The position numbers were made by a program, and so were the translations under genes. Source: JANOYJ01 sp963792485 (lineage in GTDB: Bacteria; Pseudomonadota; Alphaproteobacteria; Rhizobiales; Rhizobiaceae). From it: a stretch of DNA of 64,000 nt. This document shows positions 8,954-17,760 of this stretch, in pieces (position 1 is the first letter of the stretch; each line of letters begins with the position of its first letter). Where the stretch lies: assembly GCA_963792485.1 (NCBI GenBank), contig CAWBWL010000007.1, positions 310,001 to 374,000 on the forward strand, read 5' to 3'. The notes beneath the pieces were generated by a model. That model had not been told where the DNA came from, did not search any database, and saw only the letters and a list, made by a program, of their open reading frames with translations.

Positions 8954-10405
8954 TTATGCAGCGCGGGCGCGGGCTGGTCGGAAACGGCGCTTGCGCTTGG
9001 CAGGCGCATCACCCTTTGGCGCGTCGGCGCGAACCGATGGCGCAAAGGCCGGATGCGCGCCTGCGGGTTTGGCTGACGGCTTGTGATCCGGCTTCTTGCG
9101 CTCACCATGCGGGCGGTCCCCATGCGGACGGTCACCGCGCGGCTTGTTGTCCGGCCGGCCGCCCTTGGAGCGGAAACGGTGCGGCATGGAATCCGGGCGC
9201 TCGCGGTCTTCCTTTTCAATGGCCGGATCCCTCGGTTTGACGACGAAGGCCGGCTTTTCGATCACGCTGAGCTTCAGCCGGATCAGGCGCTCGACCGAGC
9301 GCAGCTTGCTGTTCTCGTCCGGCTCGCACAGCGTCACGGCAATACCGGTGGCGCCATTGCGCGCGGTGCGGCCAATGCGGTGCACGTAGGATTCGGCTTC
9401 ATCCGGCAGGTCGAAATTGATGACATGCGAAATGCCGGTCACATCAATGCCGCGCGCGGCAATATCGGTGGCAACCAGAATTTTGATCGCGCCAGCTTTG
9501 AAATCCTTCAGCGCCTTCTGGCGCGCATTCTGCGATTTGTTGCCGTGGATGGCGGCATTGGAGAAACCATCGCGCTCCAGATGACGCTGAACCGCGTCCG
9601 CGCCATGCTTGGTGCGGGCAAACACGATAACGCGCTCGAACTCCGCGCCCTTGAGCAAGGCAGACAGGCAAGCGCGCTTTTCGCCGCGGGCAAGGTAAAT
9701 CAGCTGCTGCTCGACTGTGGTCACCGAAGTGCCGGGACGCGTGATTTCAATCCGCACCGGGTCTTTCATCAAGCTTGAGGCGAGTTCTTCGATTTCCTCG
9801 GGCATGGTCGCGGAGAACAGCGCGGTGCGCCGTGCGGGGTTCACTTTCTGCGCGATCTTGCGCACATCCTTGATGAAGCCCATGTCGAGCATGCGGTCAG
9901 CCTCGTCGAGCACCAGGAATTTGGTGTCGTGCAGCTTGATGGCGCCGACATTCATAAGGTCAAGCAAACGGCCCGGAGTAGCGATGAGGAAGTCAACGCC
10001 GGGCAGCATTTTCTTGATCTGCAGGAAACGCGACATGCCGCCGAGCACCAGCGCGGTTGAGATGTGCGCGCCCTTGGCGAACATGCGGATGCATTCCTCG
10101 ATCTGCACGGCAAGCTCACGCGTCGGCACCATGATCAGCGCGCGCGCCGTGTTGTGCTGGCGCTTGTCGCCCATGGCCATGATGTCTTTGAGGATCGGCA
10201 GCACGAAGGCCGCCGTCTTGCCGGAACCGGTCTGGGCAACGCCCAGAATATCGCGGCCCTTCAGCTGCGGCGGGATCGCCTTTTCCTGAATCGGGGTGGG
10301 CATTTCAAACCCGGCGGTGTCGAGCGCTTTCAGCACAATGCCGGAGAGGCCCAGAGCCGCAAAACCGTTGGTGGATGCGGCAGTATTTTCAATAATTTCA
10401 GTCAC
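8954..10405 (-). CDS. rhlE: DEAD-box ATP-dependent RNA helicase, RhlE type
   Basis: 483 residues. Helicase motifs in order: Q motif (GFEMPTPIQEKAIP), I AQTGSGKT, Ia PTRELA, II DEAD in LVLDEADRML, III SAT, IV VIVFARTKHGAD, V TDIAARGIDV, VI HRIGRTARNG. After residue about 400 comes a basic, low-complexity tail (GDRPHGDRPHGERKK and KRKRRFRPARARA) typical of RNA-binding tails in RhlE. The start is GTG (10405); the nearby ATG is out of frame and hits a stop. It acts in RNA remodelling, ribosome assembly or cold adaptation. The long leader holds a hairpin plus T-run (see 10406-10902). Confidence 0.93.
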   Translation of the reverse strand: MTEIIENTAASTNGFAALGLSGIVLKALDTAGFEMPTPIQEKAIPPQLKGRDILGVAQTGSGKTAAFVLPILKDIMAMGDKRQHNTARALIMVPTRELAVQIEECIRMFAKGAHISTALVLGGMSRFLQIKKMLPGVDFLIATPGRLLDLMNVGAIKLHDTKFLVLDEADRMLDMGFIKDVRKIAQKVNPARRTALFSATMPEEIEELASSLMKDPVRIEITRPGTSVTTVEQQLIYLARGEKRACLSALLKGAEFERVIVFARTKHGADAVQRHLERDGFSNAAIHGNKSQNARQKALKDFKAGAIKILVATDIAARGIDVTGISHVINFDLPDEAESYVHRIGRTARNGATGIAVTLCEPDENSKLRSVERLIRLKLSVIEKPAFVVKPRDPAIEKEDRERPDSMPHRFRSKGGRPDNKPRGDRPHGDRPHGERKKPDHKPSAKPAGAHPAFAPSVRADAPKGDAPAKRKRRFRPARARAA

Positions 10406-10902
10406 TTACAATTCATCTTTCAATCGCGCGCACGCGAAAAATCGACGCTGCGCGCAAATGAACGCGCGCGTCAGGGTTTCGTTGGCGAGACGCACAAAAG
10501 CGGCGTCTTGCGGGTACGGGCCGGAAATTTTCCAACCCGTTCGCTTCTCGCCGTCATTTCGGAAAGGAGCGGGATAACGCGGCACGAACCGTGGTTCTCA
10601 ACACGGGGCGAACCCCGCAAATCATCGCGTTGGCGCTCATATGGCGTATTTCATGCTGCATTGCAATAGAGCGCGCGAATTTGCCGGCGCGGCACAATTT
10701 TACCACTTCCGCCGCTCTGCCAGACCGTCTCGCCACACTTCAGTCACAATTCAGTCGCCCTTACCCTAGGTAAGAAAAAAGCGCGCCGCAAAAAACCGGC
10801 GTCCCTGCGACTGTCGGAGATCAACGCGTTTCCAGGTCCCGGGGCTTCTGCATTTGATCACTCTTGTTCTCACATGGTCCGATCGCTTGTAAGGAGCTTG
10901 CT
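10406..10902. other. divergent intergenic region between rhlE and the metzincin gene
   Basis: About 500 bases without a supported gene. It must hold the promoters of both divergent genes. At 10775-10801 the minus strand reads a CGCCG/CGGCG stem with an 8-base loop followed by CGC and six T, which looks like a weak intrinsic terminator inside the rhlE leader. Next to it, CTTACC-CTA-GGTAAG (10760-10774) is a perfect small palindrome. The rest is GC-rich with many GCGCGC runs. Short reading frames here show no family likeness. Confidence 0.5.
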
Positions 10903-12162
10903 ATGTCTATTGCATGGTCTGGCGTGTGGCGCAGCGGCAATGACGGCCACTATTTGTGGGTCAACGCCAGTCTCGAAAATTTTATTGCCAAATGGCAGGA
11001 ACTCAACAACCAGAACCTTCGGCTTGTCGACATAGAGAATGTCACAGTTGGCGGACAGCAGCGTTGGTCGGGAGTCTGGCGCTCGGGTTCTGACGGTCAC
11101 TATCTGTGGGTCAATGCCGACTGGAACAACTTTGTCGCCAAATGGCAGGAGCTTGGCGCGCAGAATTTGCGCCTCACCGTGCTCAAGGTGCATGATGCTG
11201 GCAATGGTCAACGCTATTCTGGTGTCTGGCGCGCGGGTTCTGATGGTTATTACTTGTGGAATTCCGATTGGGCGAGTTTCAGCAGCAAATGGAACGAGCT
11301 CTCCGGACAAAACATGCGCCTTGCAGACCTTGACACCTATGTTGCCGGAGGCGTGCGGCGCTGGGTTGGCGCGTGGCGCTCCGGCGGCGGTGGCCATTAC
11401 TTGTGGGTCGGCGCGGACTGGAACAATTTTGTCGCCAAGTGGCAGGAGCTTGCCGCTCAGAATTTGCGTCTGACAGTTTTCAAATCCTATCTCGAAGGAG
11501 GTCAGCGGCGCTTCGCCGGCGTTTGGGGTCCAGGCAGCGATGGCTATTATCTCTGGTCAGGCGCGAGTTTTGAAAACTTCATCGCCAAATGGCAAGAGCT
11601 TGCCGCGCAGAACCTGCGGCTCATCAAGCTGGAGACCTGGGACGCGGGGCTCACGCCCACAGTCCGGGTCCACGCGAAGATCCTGACCGCGCCCACAATT
11701 GCGATCGACACGATGGTGACGCGCATGCGCGAGGTTTATGAATCCGTCGGCATCCAAGTGCAGCTCGCCTCGACCGAGAATTTGAACTTGCCCGATCTGA
11801 ACGACTGCGATGTCGGCACCTGCGTGATGGGCACGACCACAGCTGAGCAGAACACATTGTTTGGCAATCGAAACAATGTCGGAGCCAATGAGGTGACCGT
11901 CTATTTCATCCGCTCAACGGTGCCGCCGTCCAACGGCTGCGCCGCGCATCCGGCAAACCGTCCGGGCGCAGTCGTGGCCCAAGGCGCGACGCAATGGACT
12001 TTGGCGCATGAAGTCGGACACGTGCTTGGATTGCGTCACGTTGACAATAATGACCGCCTGATGACAGGCAATGGCACAGGCAACATCACTAATCCGCCGC
12101 CCGATCTGGTCTCTTCGGAGACTGGCACAATGCGGGCGAGCGCGCTGACAATTGATTTGTGA
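10903..12162 (+). CDS. metzincin-type zinc metalloprotease with five N-terminal tandem repeats (BTRD1-like)
   Basis: 419 residues. Residues about 5-245 are five repeats of 46-48 residues with the core GVWRSGSDGHYLW...NFVAKWQEL..QNLRL, matching the bacterial tandem repeat domain 1 found on secreted hydrolases. The C-terminal domain (about 255-419) has HEVGHVLGLRH (His369, Glu370, His373, His379) and a downstream Met in RLMTG, the metzincin zinc site plus Met-turn. There is no signal peptide, so either it is cytoplasmic or it leaves by a non-Sec route. Start ATG 10903 has AAGGAG 8 bases upstream. The next gene, a HEAT protein, starts 12 bases after its stop. Substrate unknown. Confidence 0.85.
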   Translation: MSIAWSGVWRSGNDGHYLWVNASLENFIAKWQELNNQNLRLVDIENVTVGGQQRWSGVWRSGSDGHYLWVNADWNNFVAKWQELGAQNLRLTVLKVHDAGNGQRYSGVWRAGSDGYYLWNSDWASFSSKWNELSGQNMRLADLDTYVAGGVRRWVGAWRSGGGGHYLWVGADWNNFVAKWQELAAQNLRLTVFKSYLEGGQRRFAGVWGPGSDGYYLWSGASFENFIAKWQELAAQNLRLIKLETWDAGLTPTVRVHAKILTAPTIAIDTMVTRMREVYESVGIQVQLASTENLNLPDLNDCDVGTCVMGTTTAEQNTLFGNRNNVGANEVTVYFIRSTVPPSNGCAAHPANRPGAVVAQGATQWTLAHEVGHVLGLRHVDNNDRLMTGNGTGNITNPPPDLVSSETGTMRASALTIDL

Positions 12163-12173
12163 GGAGACCCATT

Positions 12174-12920
12174 ATGGCCGTCACCATGCAGCAAGTGCGC
12201 AAAGCGCTTGATCCTGAAGAGCCCGACTATGCGGAGGCCGCCGAGCTAGGCCCGGATGCGCTCCCGCATCTTGAGAAACTTGTCAGGCAGGGCGACCCGA
12301 TGCTGTCATCCAAGGCGACCTATCTTGCCGCCTTGATCCCACATGGGCGCTCCGCCAACGTCGTCAAACTTGCGGCCGAAAGCGGTGAGGCGGCAGTGCG
12401 CGTTGCCGCAGCAGCCGCCGCCCGCCTCTTGCCGGACGATGACGCAGGCGCGGTGCTCGAGCCGCTTTTGGGCGACAATGATGAAGGCGTGCGTAAGGTC
12501 GCGCTGAATTCCGTGCAGTCCGGAGCATCGGCCAGTTTGCGCAATTCTGTTGAAAGAATGCAAAAATCCGAGATCCGGCCCGCCTTGCAGATGGCTGCGG
12601 CGCAGGCCCTCGCCCGCATGGCTGGCGATGGACGCTATCCGTCCGCCAAGGCTGCGGGCGAAACTGAAGATGACGGACACGGCATGGGCGGCGGCAGTGT
12701 GAATGGCGGCAGTCAAGATGCGCGAAACGGCGGGGATGAGCCCGGCGTCGGTCGCGGAGGCGGCAGTGCATCTGGCGGAGCCGGTCTGCCCTCCACCATG
12801 GCGTATGCAGATATTGTGGAAGATTCCGGCGGAGCTGGCAGTGGCGGCGGCATGACCGCCTCAGCCTGGTCCGATTCGACGTCGGGCGCAGGACAGGGCG
12901 GCGGCAGCGTCGGCGGCTGA
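12174..12920 (+). CDS. HEAT-repeat protein with Gly/Ser-rich tail
   Basis: 248 residues. Residues 1-155 are alpha-helical HEAT-like repeats (NVVKLAAESGEAAVRVAAAAAARLL, VLEPLLGDNDEGVRKVALNSV, LQMAAAQALARM). Residues 160-248 are a low-complexity Gly/Ser/Asp tail with several GGGS(V/A/M)xGG units, such as GMGGGSVNGGS and GQGGGSVGG. No enzyme motif is present. ATG 12174 has GGAGGAG-like upstream (GAGGAGACCCATT). It lies directly behind the metzincin gene and is probably its cotranscribed partner: a scaffold, inhibitor or substrate adaptor. That role is inference. Confidence 0.72.
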   Translation: MAVTMQQVRKALDPEEPDYAEAAELGPDALPHLEKLVRQGDPMLSSKATYLAALIPHGRSANVVKLAAESGEAAVRVAAAAAARLLPDDDAGAVLEPLLGDNDEGVRKVALNSVQSGASASLRNSVERMQKSEIRPALQMAAAQALARMAGDGRYPSAKAAGETEDDGHGMGGGSVNGGSQDARNGGDEPGVGRGGGSASGGAGLPSTMAYADIVEDSGGAGSGGGMTASAWSDSTSGAGQGGGSVGG

Positions 12921-12986
12921 GGCTGAAGCTGAAGCTGAGGCTGTGCGAACTGGATGGCCTGCAGAGGCATGCAAGCTCTTTAGCTG

Positions 12987-13044
12987 GTATCCGTATTGAT
13001 CAAGCCGGTTTTGTGACCAAAGACGGCTTGATCAATACGGATAC
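12987..13044. repeat. perfect 21-bp inverted repeat (long hairpin)
   Basis: Arms 12987-13007 and 13024-13044 are exact reverse complements (start GTATCCGTATTGATCAAG). The 16-base centre can pair further (TTTG with CAAA), giving a near-continuous hairpin of about 26 pairs. There is no T-run behind it on the plus strand, so it is not a textbook intrinsic terminator, although it lies 66 bases after the HEAT gene stop. It could be a terminator, a transcript-stabilising structure or a recombination relic. Confidence 0.85.
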
Positions 13045-13218
13045 TCTAAACCTTCTGGCGCATGGTTCAAATGTGATGTCGCAAGACGGCAAGGGGCGGT
13101 CCTCATTGCCGCTTCTTGCCAACGAATGAGGTCCCCCGGCCTGCGAAGTCCGCCCCACCTGCAATTTGCAGTAAGCACACAGAATCAGATATGCGCAAAA
13201 CGGGCTCGGGGAACAGTC

Positions 13219-13806
13219 ATGACATTACTGCGCGGCGCGCTTCTCATTCTTGCGTCTCTGACGCTGGCATCCTGCCAAACGACGCAGCCATCTTTGAACA
13301 CGCATATAGGCGCGGTTCAGATCGAGAGTCTGGAAGTCACGCCATCGGCCTCGGTCCCGCCGGACAGCGATGCGGTGCGCCGCGTTCAAGCTTACGCGCA
13401 ATACCGCCTCGGAAAGCAGTCGGCGCCAAATGGCCGCGCCGTCCGCGTCTCGCTGCTGATCACGGAACTGCACCGGAAAAATCCGGCAATGTCGCTGCTC
13501 GTGGGCGATTCCAACCGCATCAAGGCGGCGATGACAATTAGCGATGCTGACGGCAAAATATTGATGCGGCGTGAAGTTTCGGCGATGAACTCGGTCGTCA
13601 TCAATGGCGTGATCGGGGCAGTCGCCGCCGCAGCATCTGACAAGACGGAAACCGATGACGAACTGGCTGACGCACTCGCGGAGAAGGTGGAACGCGCCGT
13701 GTTCGGCCGGGCGCTGGCAGGCCGGCTGAAATTGCCGCAGAACCCAGCGCCCGTGGCAGCGGGGGCGATGTTACCGCCGGCGTCCCAGCAGACTCCCGCA
13801 GGCTAA
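13219..13806 (+). CDS. putative lipoprotein (DUF4410-like)
   Basis: 195 residues with a lipoprotein signal: MTLLRGALLILASLTLASC, lipobox LASC with the lipidated Cys at about residue 19. The mature part has GAVQIESLEVTP, RVSLLITELHRKNP and DADGKILMRREVSAM, a pattern seen in small beta-rich outer-membrane-associated lipoproteins of the DUF4410 kind. ATG 13219 is the codon that begins the signal. A role cannot be stated. It is separated from the HEAT gene by about 300 bases that hold the 21-bp inverted repeat. Confidence 0.72.
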   Translation: MTLLRGALLILASLTLASCQTTQPSLNTHIGAVQIESLEVTPSASVPPDSDAVRRVQAYAQYRLGKQSAPNGRAVRVSLLITELHRKNPAMSLLVGDSNRIKAAMTISDADGKILMRREVSAMNSVVINGVIGAVAAAASDKTETDDELADALAEKVERAVFGRALAGRLKLPQNPAPVAAGAMLPPASQQTPAG

Positions 13807-13807
13807 C

Positions 13808-13837
13808 GTCCCGCAGCACGTTCAGGCACTGCGGGAC
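13808..13837. terminator. hairpin between convergent genes
   Basis: GTCCCGCAG (13808-13816) pairs exactly with CTGCGGGAC (13829-13837) across a 12-base loop. It lies between the lipoprotein stop and the haloperoxidase stop and probably ends transcripts from both sides, though no long T-run follows. Confidence 0.55.
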
Positions 13838-13845
13838 ACATTATC

Positions 13846-15297
13846 TCAGGCGGCGGGCGGAATGAGGCCCGTGGGGGACGGCAGCATGTCCGTCTCGTAG
13901 ATGTCCTTTGCTATGCTTCGCCCAAGCGGCACGCCGCCGATCTTGTCGGTTGCCTGCAGCATGCCCGCGACGGAATTGGCCGACGTGCCGTCAAACCGCC
14001 AATGCACGCCAAGGAAGATGCGGCTGACGGAGTTTTCAAACATTGCGTCCGCCATCGAATTGTATTTGCGCTCATGGCGCACGCGCAGCGATCCGTCATT
14101 GTCCTTCGACTGGCCGTCGAGCTCGGCGGACACAAACTCGAAACCGATATTGTCGATGCCGTTTTCCGTGAAAGGGTTGGTGGCGCCGGGCTTGTCGCGG
14201 TAGAAGCGGCGGACCATCTCGAACGCCGCTGCGCCGAATGTCGCATGTCCCGAAGGATAGGCCGGGAAAGGCGGAGTGAAGGAGCGGGCGCCTGGCGCGG
14301 TGTCATTGGTTTTAGGCGCGCCGAGCGGACGCCAGAACGGATCGCACCGCGCCACGATAGGTTTGCCGCCAACTGCATCCGGCCCGAAATTATTGTCGAT
14401 CTCACGAATGCCAATCACTGGCCGCCACAGATCATAATGGTATTTCCAATGCCAGGCGACGATGCCCGCATCTCCCATGGCGACATTGACCAGCGCAAAC
14501 AGCCGCGCATTGTCCGCCACTGTATTGCTCTTGTCCTTGGCGATAATCCGGACGATCTGGTTATAAAGCCGCGGCGGCGTGCCGAGCTCCTTGGCTCCGT
14601 CATACGCCCAATAGAGGCCAATGGCCGTCTCTTCCCGCGTGCGGGTCGTGTTGGGCTGCGAAGCCGAGCCGCCTTTGGCAAGGACCTCGTCATGGTCGGC
14701 GTTGTACTGCGCGCCGCCGAATGGATGATAGGGCATCTGCTCGTGAAACTCGGTTATGGCAAACGGCTTTACGCGGCCCCAGCTTGCGCCGAGCGGCTCG
14801 AGCAAGGGGTTGAGCGGGTCTTCGCGATGATGTGGCTTGGCATAGGCGTACACATGCTGCGGATTGTCATTTGAGCCATCATCTGCGCGAAGCCGCAGAA
14901 CTTCGCGGGCGATCCGGTAGCCATAATCATGGGCTGCCGCATGGGTCTCATTCTTCTCAGCAATTTCATGCGCCTTCCTGGCGAATGTCGCAGCTTGCTC
15001 AGGATAGAGCGACGTCAGGGTGAGATGCGCTGCGGCTGACACTGCGGCGCTCACCTGCACTGGCAGCGGCGGAGCGACTGCAGGCACGTAAGCGTTCACC
15101 GCTGCGCCCGTGTAGAGATTGATTCCCGCCGCAGGGTCCACGCCGAAATGCGCATCATGCATGGCCAGATGGACGATGGCGGTTGCGCGCGAGCTGCGCG
15201 TCGGCCCGCCCTGCGCGGCGCCTTTCATCGGCGCGGTGTGATCGAAGCGGTTGGCTTCATTGCACACGTCATTCCAGAACAGTATTGGGTCTTCCAT
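13846..15297 (-). CDS. vanadium-dependent haloperoxidase (PAP2-like)
   Basis: 483 residues. The vanadate-binding signature is visible: YDLWRPVIGIREID (Arg), PPFPAYPSGHATFGAA (Ser-Gly-His) and SRIFLGVHWRFDG (His). It belongs to the haloperoxidase/acid-phosphatase superfamily, which oxidises halide with H2O2 to make hypohalous acid, or removes phosphate. There is no signal peptide. ATG 15297 is used, with GGAGG 6 bases upstream; an in-frame TTG at 15309 is less likely. The neighbours offer no pathway link, so halide preference is unknown. Confidence 0.9.
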   Translation of the reverse strand: MEDPILFWNDVCNEANRFDHTAPMKGAAQGGPTRSSRATAIVHLAMHDAHFGVDPAAGINLYTGAAVNAYVPAVAPPLPVQVSAAVSAAAHLTLTSLYPEQAATFARKAHEIAEKNETHAAAHDYGYRIAREVLRLRADDGSNDNPQHVYAYAKPHHREDPLNPLLEPLGASWGRVKPFAITEFHEQMPYHPFGGAQYNADHDEVLAKGGSASQPNTTRTREETAIGLYWAYDGAKELGTPPRLYNQIVRIIAKDKSNTVADNARLFALVNVAMGDAGIVAWHWKYHYDLWRPVIGIREIDNNFGPDAVGGKPIVARCDPFWRPLGAPKTNDTAPGARSFTPPFPAYPSGHATFGAAAFEMVRRFYRDKPGATNPFTENGIDNIGFEFVSAELDGQSKDNDGSLRVRHERKYNSMADAMFENSVSRIFLGVHWRFDGTSANSVAGMLQATDKIGGVPLGRSIAKDIYETDMLPSPTGLIPPAA

Positions 15298-15486
15298 TTT
15301 AGCCTCCAAGGTTTGGATTTAGAGGCCCCACAATTTCCCATTGCAGAAAATGGCGGCGACAAAATCACCAATACGGGTGAGAGAGATAAATCTTTGGTTG
15401 CAGCTTGCTTGACAGGGACCTTGTTCATCGCGCGCTGCTGACAAAGTCATCTTGAGTGTGGCGCGCTTCTGCGCCTAAACACAGCC

Positions 15487-16592
15487 ATGGCCGAGCCGCT
15501 GAAAAACATTCTGAACGCGGACGCCGTGCGCTGGATTTCGGACAGCGTTGCGGCGGTCCATCCGGCATTCGACAGCGATGGCTTTGTCGCCGCCTGCCTT
15601 GCGGGGCTGGAAGCGCTGGAACTCAAACAGCGCGCCAAACATATCGCCACAGCGCTGCGGGCACATCTGCCAGAGTTTCCGGCGGCTGCGGAAATACTTG
15701 CCGCCTCGCTTGGCAAAGAAATCACGCGAGCGGCGAAAATGGCGCGAGCGCGTTGCGCTACATGCCGCATGACAGTTTTATCGAGCAGTTTGGCATTGGC
15801 CATCCGCGCGAGGCGTTCGCCCTGCAAGAAGAGCTGACCAAGCGGTTCACCTGCGAATTCAGCATCCGCGCCTTCCTCATCCGCCATCCAGAACTCACCT
15901 ATGCGCAAATGAAGCGCTGGGCCGTAGACGGCAACACGCATCTGCGCCGCCTCGCCTGCGAAGGGTCAAGACCGCGCCTGCCCTGGGCGCCGCGCCTGCC
16001 GGCGTTTCAGAAGGACCCTGCCCCGGTCATCGCGCTGCTTGAATTGTTGAAAGACGATCCCGAGCGCTATGTGCAGCGCTCAGTCGCCAATAACATCAAC
16101 GACATCAGCAAGGATCACCCTGACATCGCTGTCGATTTATGCCGGGACTGGCTCAAAAGAGCGCCTCCGGAACGGGCATGGATCGTCAAACACGCCATGC
16201 GCGATCTTGTGAAGAAGGGCTATCTGCCGGCACTCGAACTCTTCGGCGCAGGCAATCCGCCGCAGGTCAGAATCGGCGGCTTTTCCACTATCCCAAGAAA
16301 CCCCGAACGCGGCGGCGCGTTGCGATTTTCCTTTGATCTCACCAGTGAAGGTGCGGACGCGCAGGATTTGATCATCGACTTTGTCGTCCACTTCATCAAA
16401 GCCAACGGCAAGACACGCCCCAAAACCTTCAAACTCGCCCGCGTGACGCTCGAACCCGGGCAGACTGTCCGGCTGGGAGCCAAGGTGTCATTTGCCGACA
16501 TGACAACGCGCAAGCACTTTGTCGGCGAGCACAGGCTTGAGGCGCAAGTGAATGGCAAGGCGTTTGCGCTGGGGGCATTTGAGCTGCGGTGA
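15487..16592 (+). CDS. DNA alkylation repair protein, AlkC-like (frameshifted in this sequence)
   Basis: Matches the AlkC type of ALK/HEAT-fold DNA glycosylases, which remove N-alkylated bases. Frame one gives MAEPLKNILNADAVRWI, KQRAKHIATALRAHLPEFP and AASLGKEIT; frame two gives ENGASALRYMPHDSFIEQ, FSIRAFLIRHPELT, EGSRPRLPWAPRLPAF, LLELLKDDPERYVQRSVAN and a C-terminal beta domain. One base is missing near 15724-15728 (ATCACGCGAGC); the span of 1106 nt is one base short of 369 codons. When repaired it is 368 residues, the usual length. Real decay and a sequence error are both possible; see the finding on frameshifts. Confidence 0.82.
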
Positions 16593-16701
16593 TGGCTGTC
16601 GTGTTGGCGCAGCAACCGCTCAGCATGCGAATCCAGTAACAAACCACCGAAAATCTTGATATCATGGCGCGTCTCGCATCGACTGTGTTGAGGTGGATTG
16701 C

Positions 16702-17691
16702 ATGGCCGACGAACCGAAGCAGAACTGGCTCCACACGCTGCCAGGCATTCTGACCGCCACCGGCACGCTGCTAGGCGCTGTTACAGCACTCCTTTTGGCG
16801 CTCAATCAGATCGGCCTCCTGGGCGGAAGCAGCAAACCGGTTCAGGCAGAGCCCGACGTCAAACCAGAGGCGCCTGCCGCAGCAGCTGCGCCCGGCACCC
16901 AGCCCGCCGCCATGGGGGCATGCGCGGCATGCCCGGAAATGGTGACCATTCCAGCTGGTTCGTTCCTGATGGGATCACCAAAAGACGAGGCAGGGCGCGG
17001 CGCTGATGAAGGCGGCGAATTCGGCAATCCGGTCAAAGTGACGATTGCCCGTCCCTTCGCGGTTGGCCGTTACGAAGTCACCTTCAATGAATGGGAGGCG
17101 TGTGTTGCTGGAGGCGGCTGCAAATCCAATCCAACGCCCGCGGATAACGGCTGGGGAAGAGGCAAAAGGCCGGTGATAAACGTGTCATGGGAAGATGCGC
17201 AGGAATTCCTCACCTGGTTGAATGCGGCAAGCGCGAGCTTGCCTGGCAGGCGTTATCGCCTGTTGTCAGAAGCAGAGTGGGAATACGCCGCGCGGGCCGC
17301 GACGGCGACGCCATATCCCTGGGGCCGCGAAGCCAGCCGCAGACACGCCAATTACGGTTCGGACACCTGCTGCTCGGGCGCGGCATCCGGCGAGGACCAA
17401 TGGGAGGAAGGCAGCGCGCCGGTCGGCCAGTTTCCCGCCAATCCATTTGGCCTGCATGACATGCATGGCAATGTCTGGGAGTGGGTAGCCGGTTGTTATG
17501 TCGGGACCTATCCGAGCACGCCGCCTGACGGGTCGGAATGGATTGGTGACAGTACCATGTGCGCGCAGCATGTGGCGCGGGGAGCCTCATGGTATGACGA
17601 TCCGCGACTCCTACGCTCGGCTCTGCGCAACGCATTTGATCCCGGCACGAGGGACAACGCCATAGGTTTTAGGGTTGCGCGCAGCATGTGA
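16702..17691 (+). CDS. SUMF1/FGE-family protein with N-terminal membrane anchor, catalytic cysteines absent
   Basis: 329 residues. One membrane segment (about 12-38, GILTATGTLLGAVTALLLAL) is followed by an Ala/Pro-rich linker and a formylglycine-generating-enzyme fold: EMVTIPAGSFLMGSP, PFAVGRYEVTFNEWEACV, PVINVSWEDAQEFLTWLN, YRLLSEAEWEYAARA, GLHDMHGNVWEWVAG and GFRVARSM. True FGEs have two active-site cysteines in the C-terminal RGGS...C....C segment; here it reads RGASWYDDPRLLRSALRN with none. So it is probably not a sulfatase activator but an FGE-like domain of other use. ATG 16702 has AGGTGG 5 bases upstream. No sulfatase gene lies nearby. Confidence 0.85.
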   Translation: MADEPKQNWLHTLPGILTATGTLLGAVTALLLALNQIGLLGGSSKPVQAEPDVKPEAPAAAAAPGTQPAAMGACAACPEMVTIPAGSFLMGSPKDEAGRGADEGGEFGNPVKVTIARPFAVGRYEVTFNEWEACVAGGGCKSNPTPADNGWGRGKRPVINVSWEDAQEFLTWLNAASASLPGRRYRLLSEAEWEYAARAATATPYPWGREASRRHANYGSDTCCSGAASGEDQWEEGSAPVGQFPANPFGLHDMHGNVWEWVAGCYVGTYPSTPPDGSEWIGDSTMCAQHVARGASWYDDPRLLRSALRNAFDPGTRDNAIGFRVARSM

Positions 17692-17721
17692 GAAATCCGG
17701 GCTGTAGGCCGAAAGCGCGCG

Positions 17722-17759
17722 GGCCCAATTGCGCGGAGGAACGCAATTGGGCCATTTTT
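17722..17759 (+). terminator. intrinsic terminator after the FGE-like gene
   Basis: A perfect 12-bp stem (GGCCCAATTGCG with CGCAATTGGGCC), an 8-base loop and ATTTTT directly behind it on the plus strand. It lies between convergent genes, and the RTX gene ends at its right flank. Confidence 0.88.
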
Positions 17760-17760
17760 C

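Noticed and set aside
14002..14874. 290-codon plus-strand open frame
   Set aside because: It lies wholly opposite the vanadium haloperoxidase gene, whose motifs are clear, and shows no family likeness.
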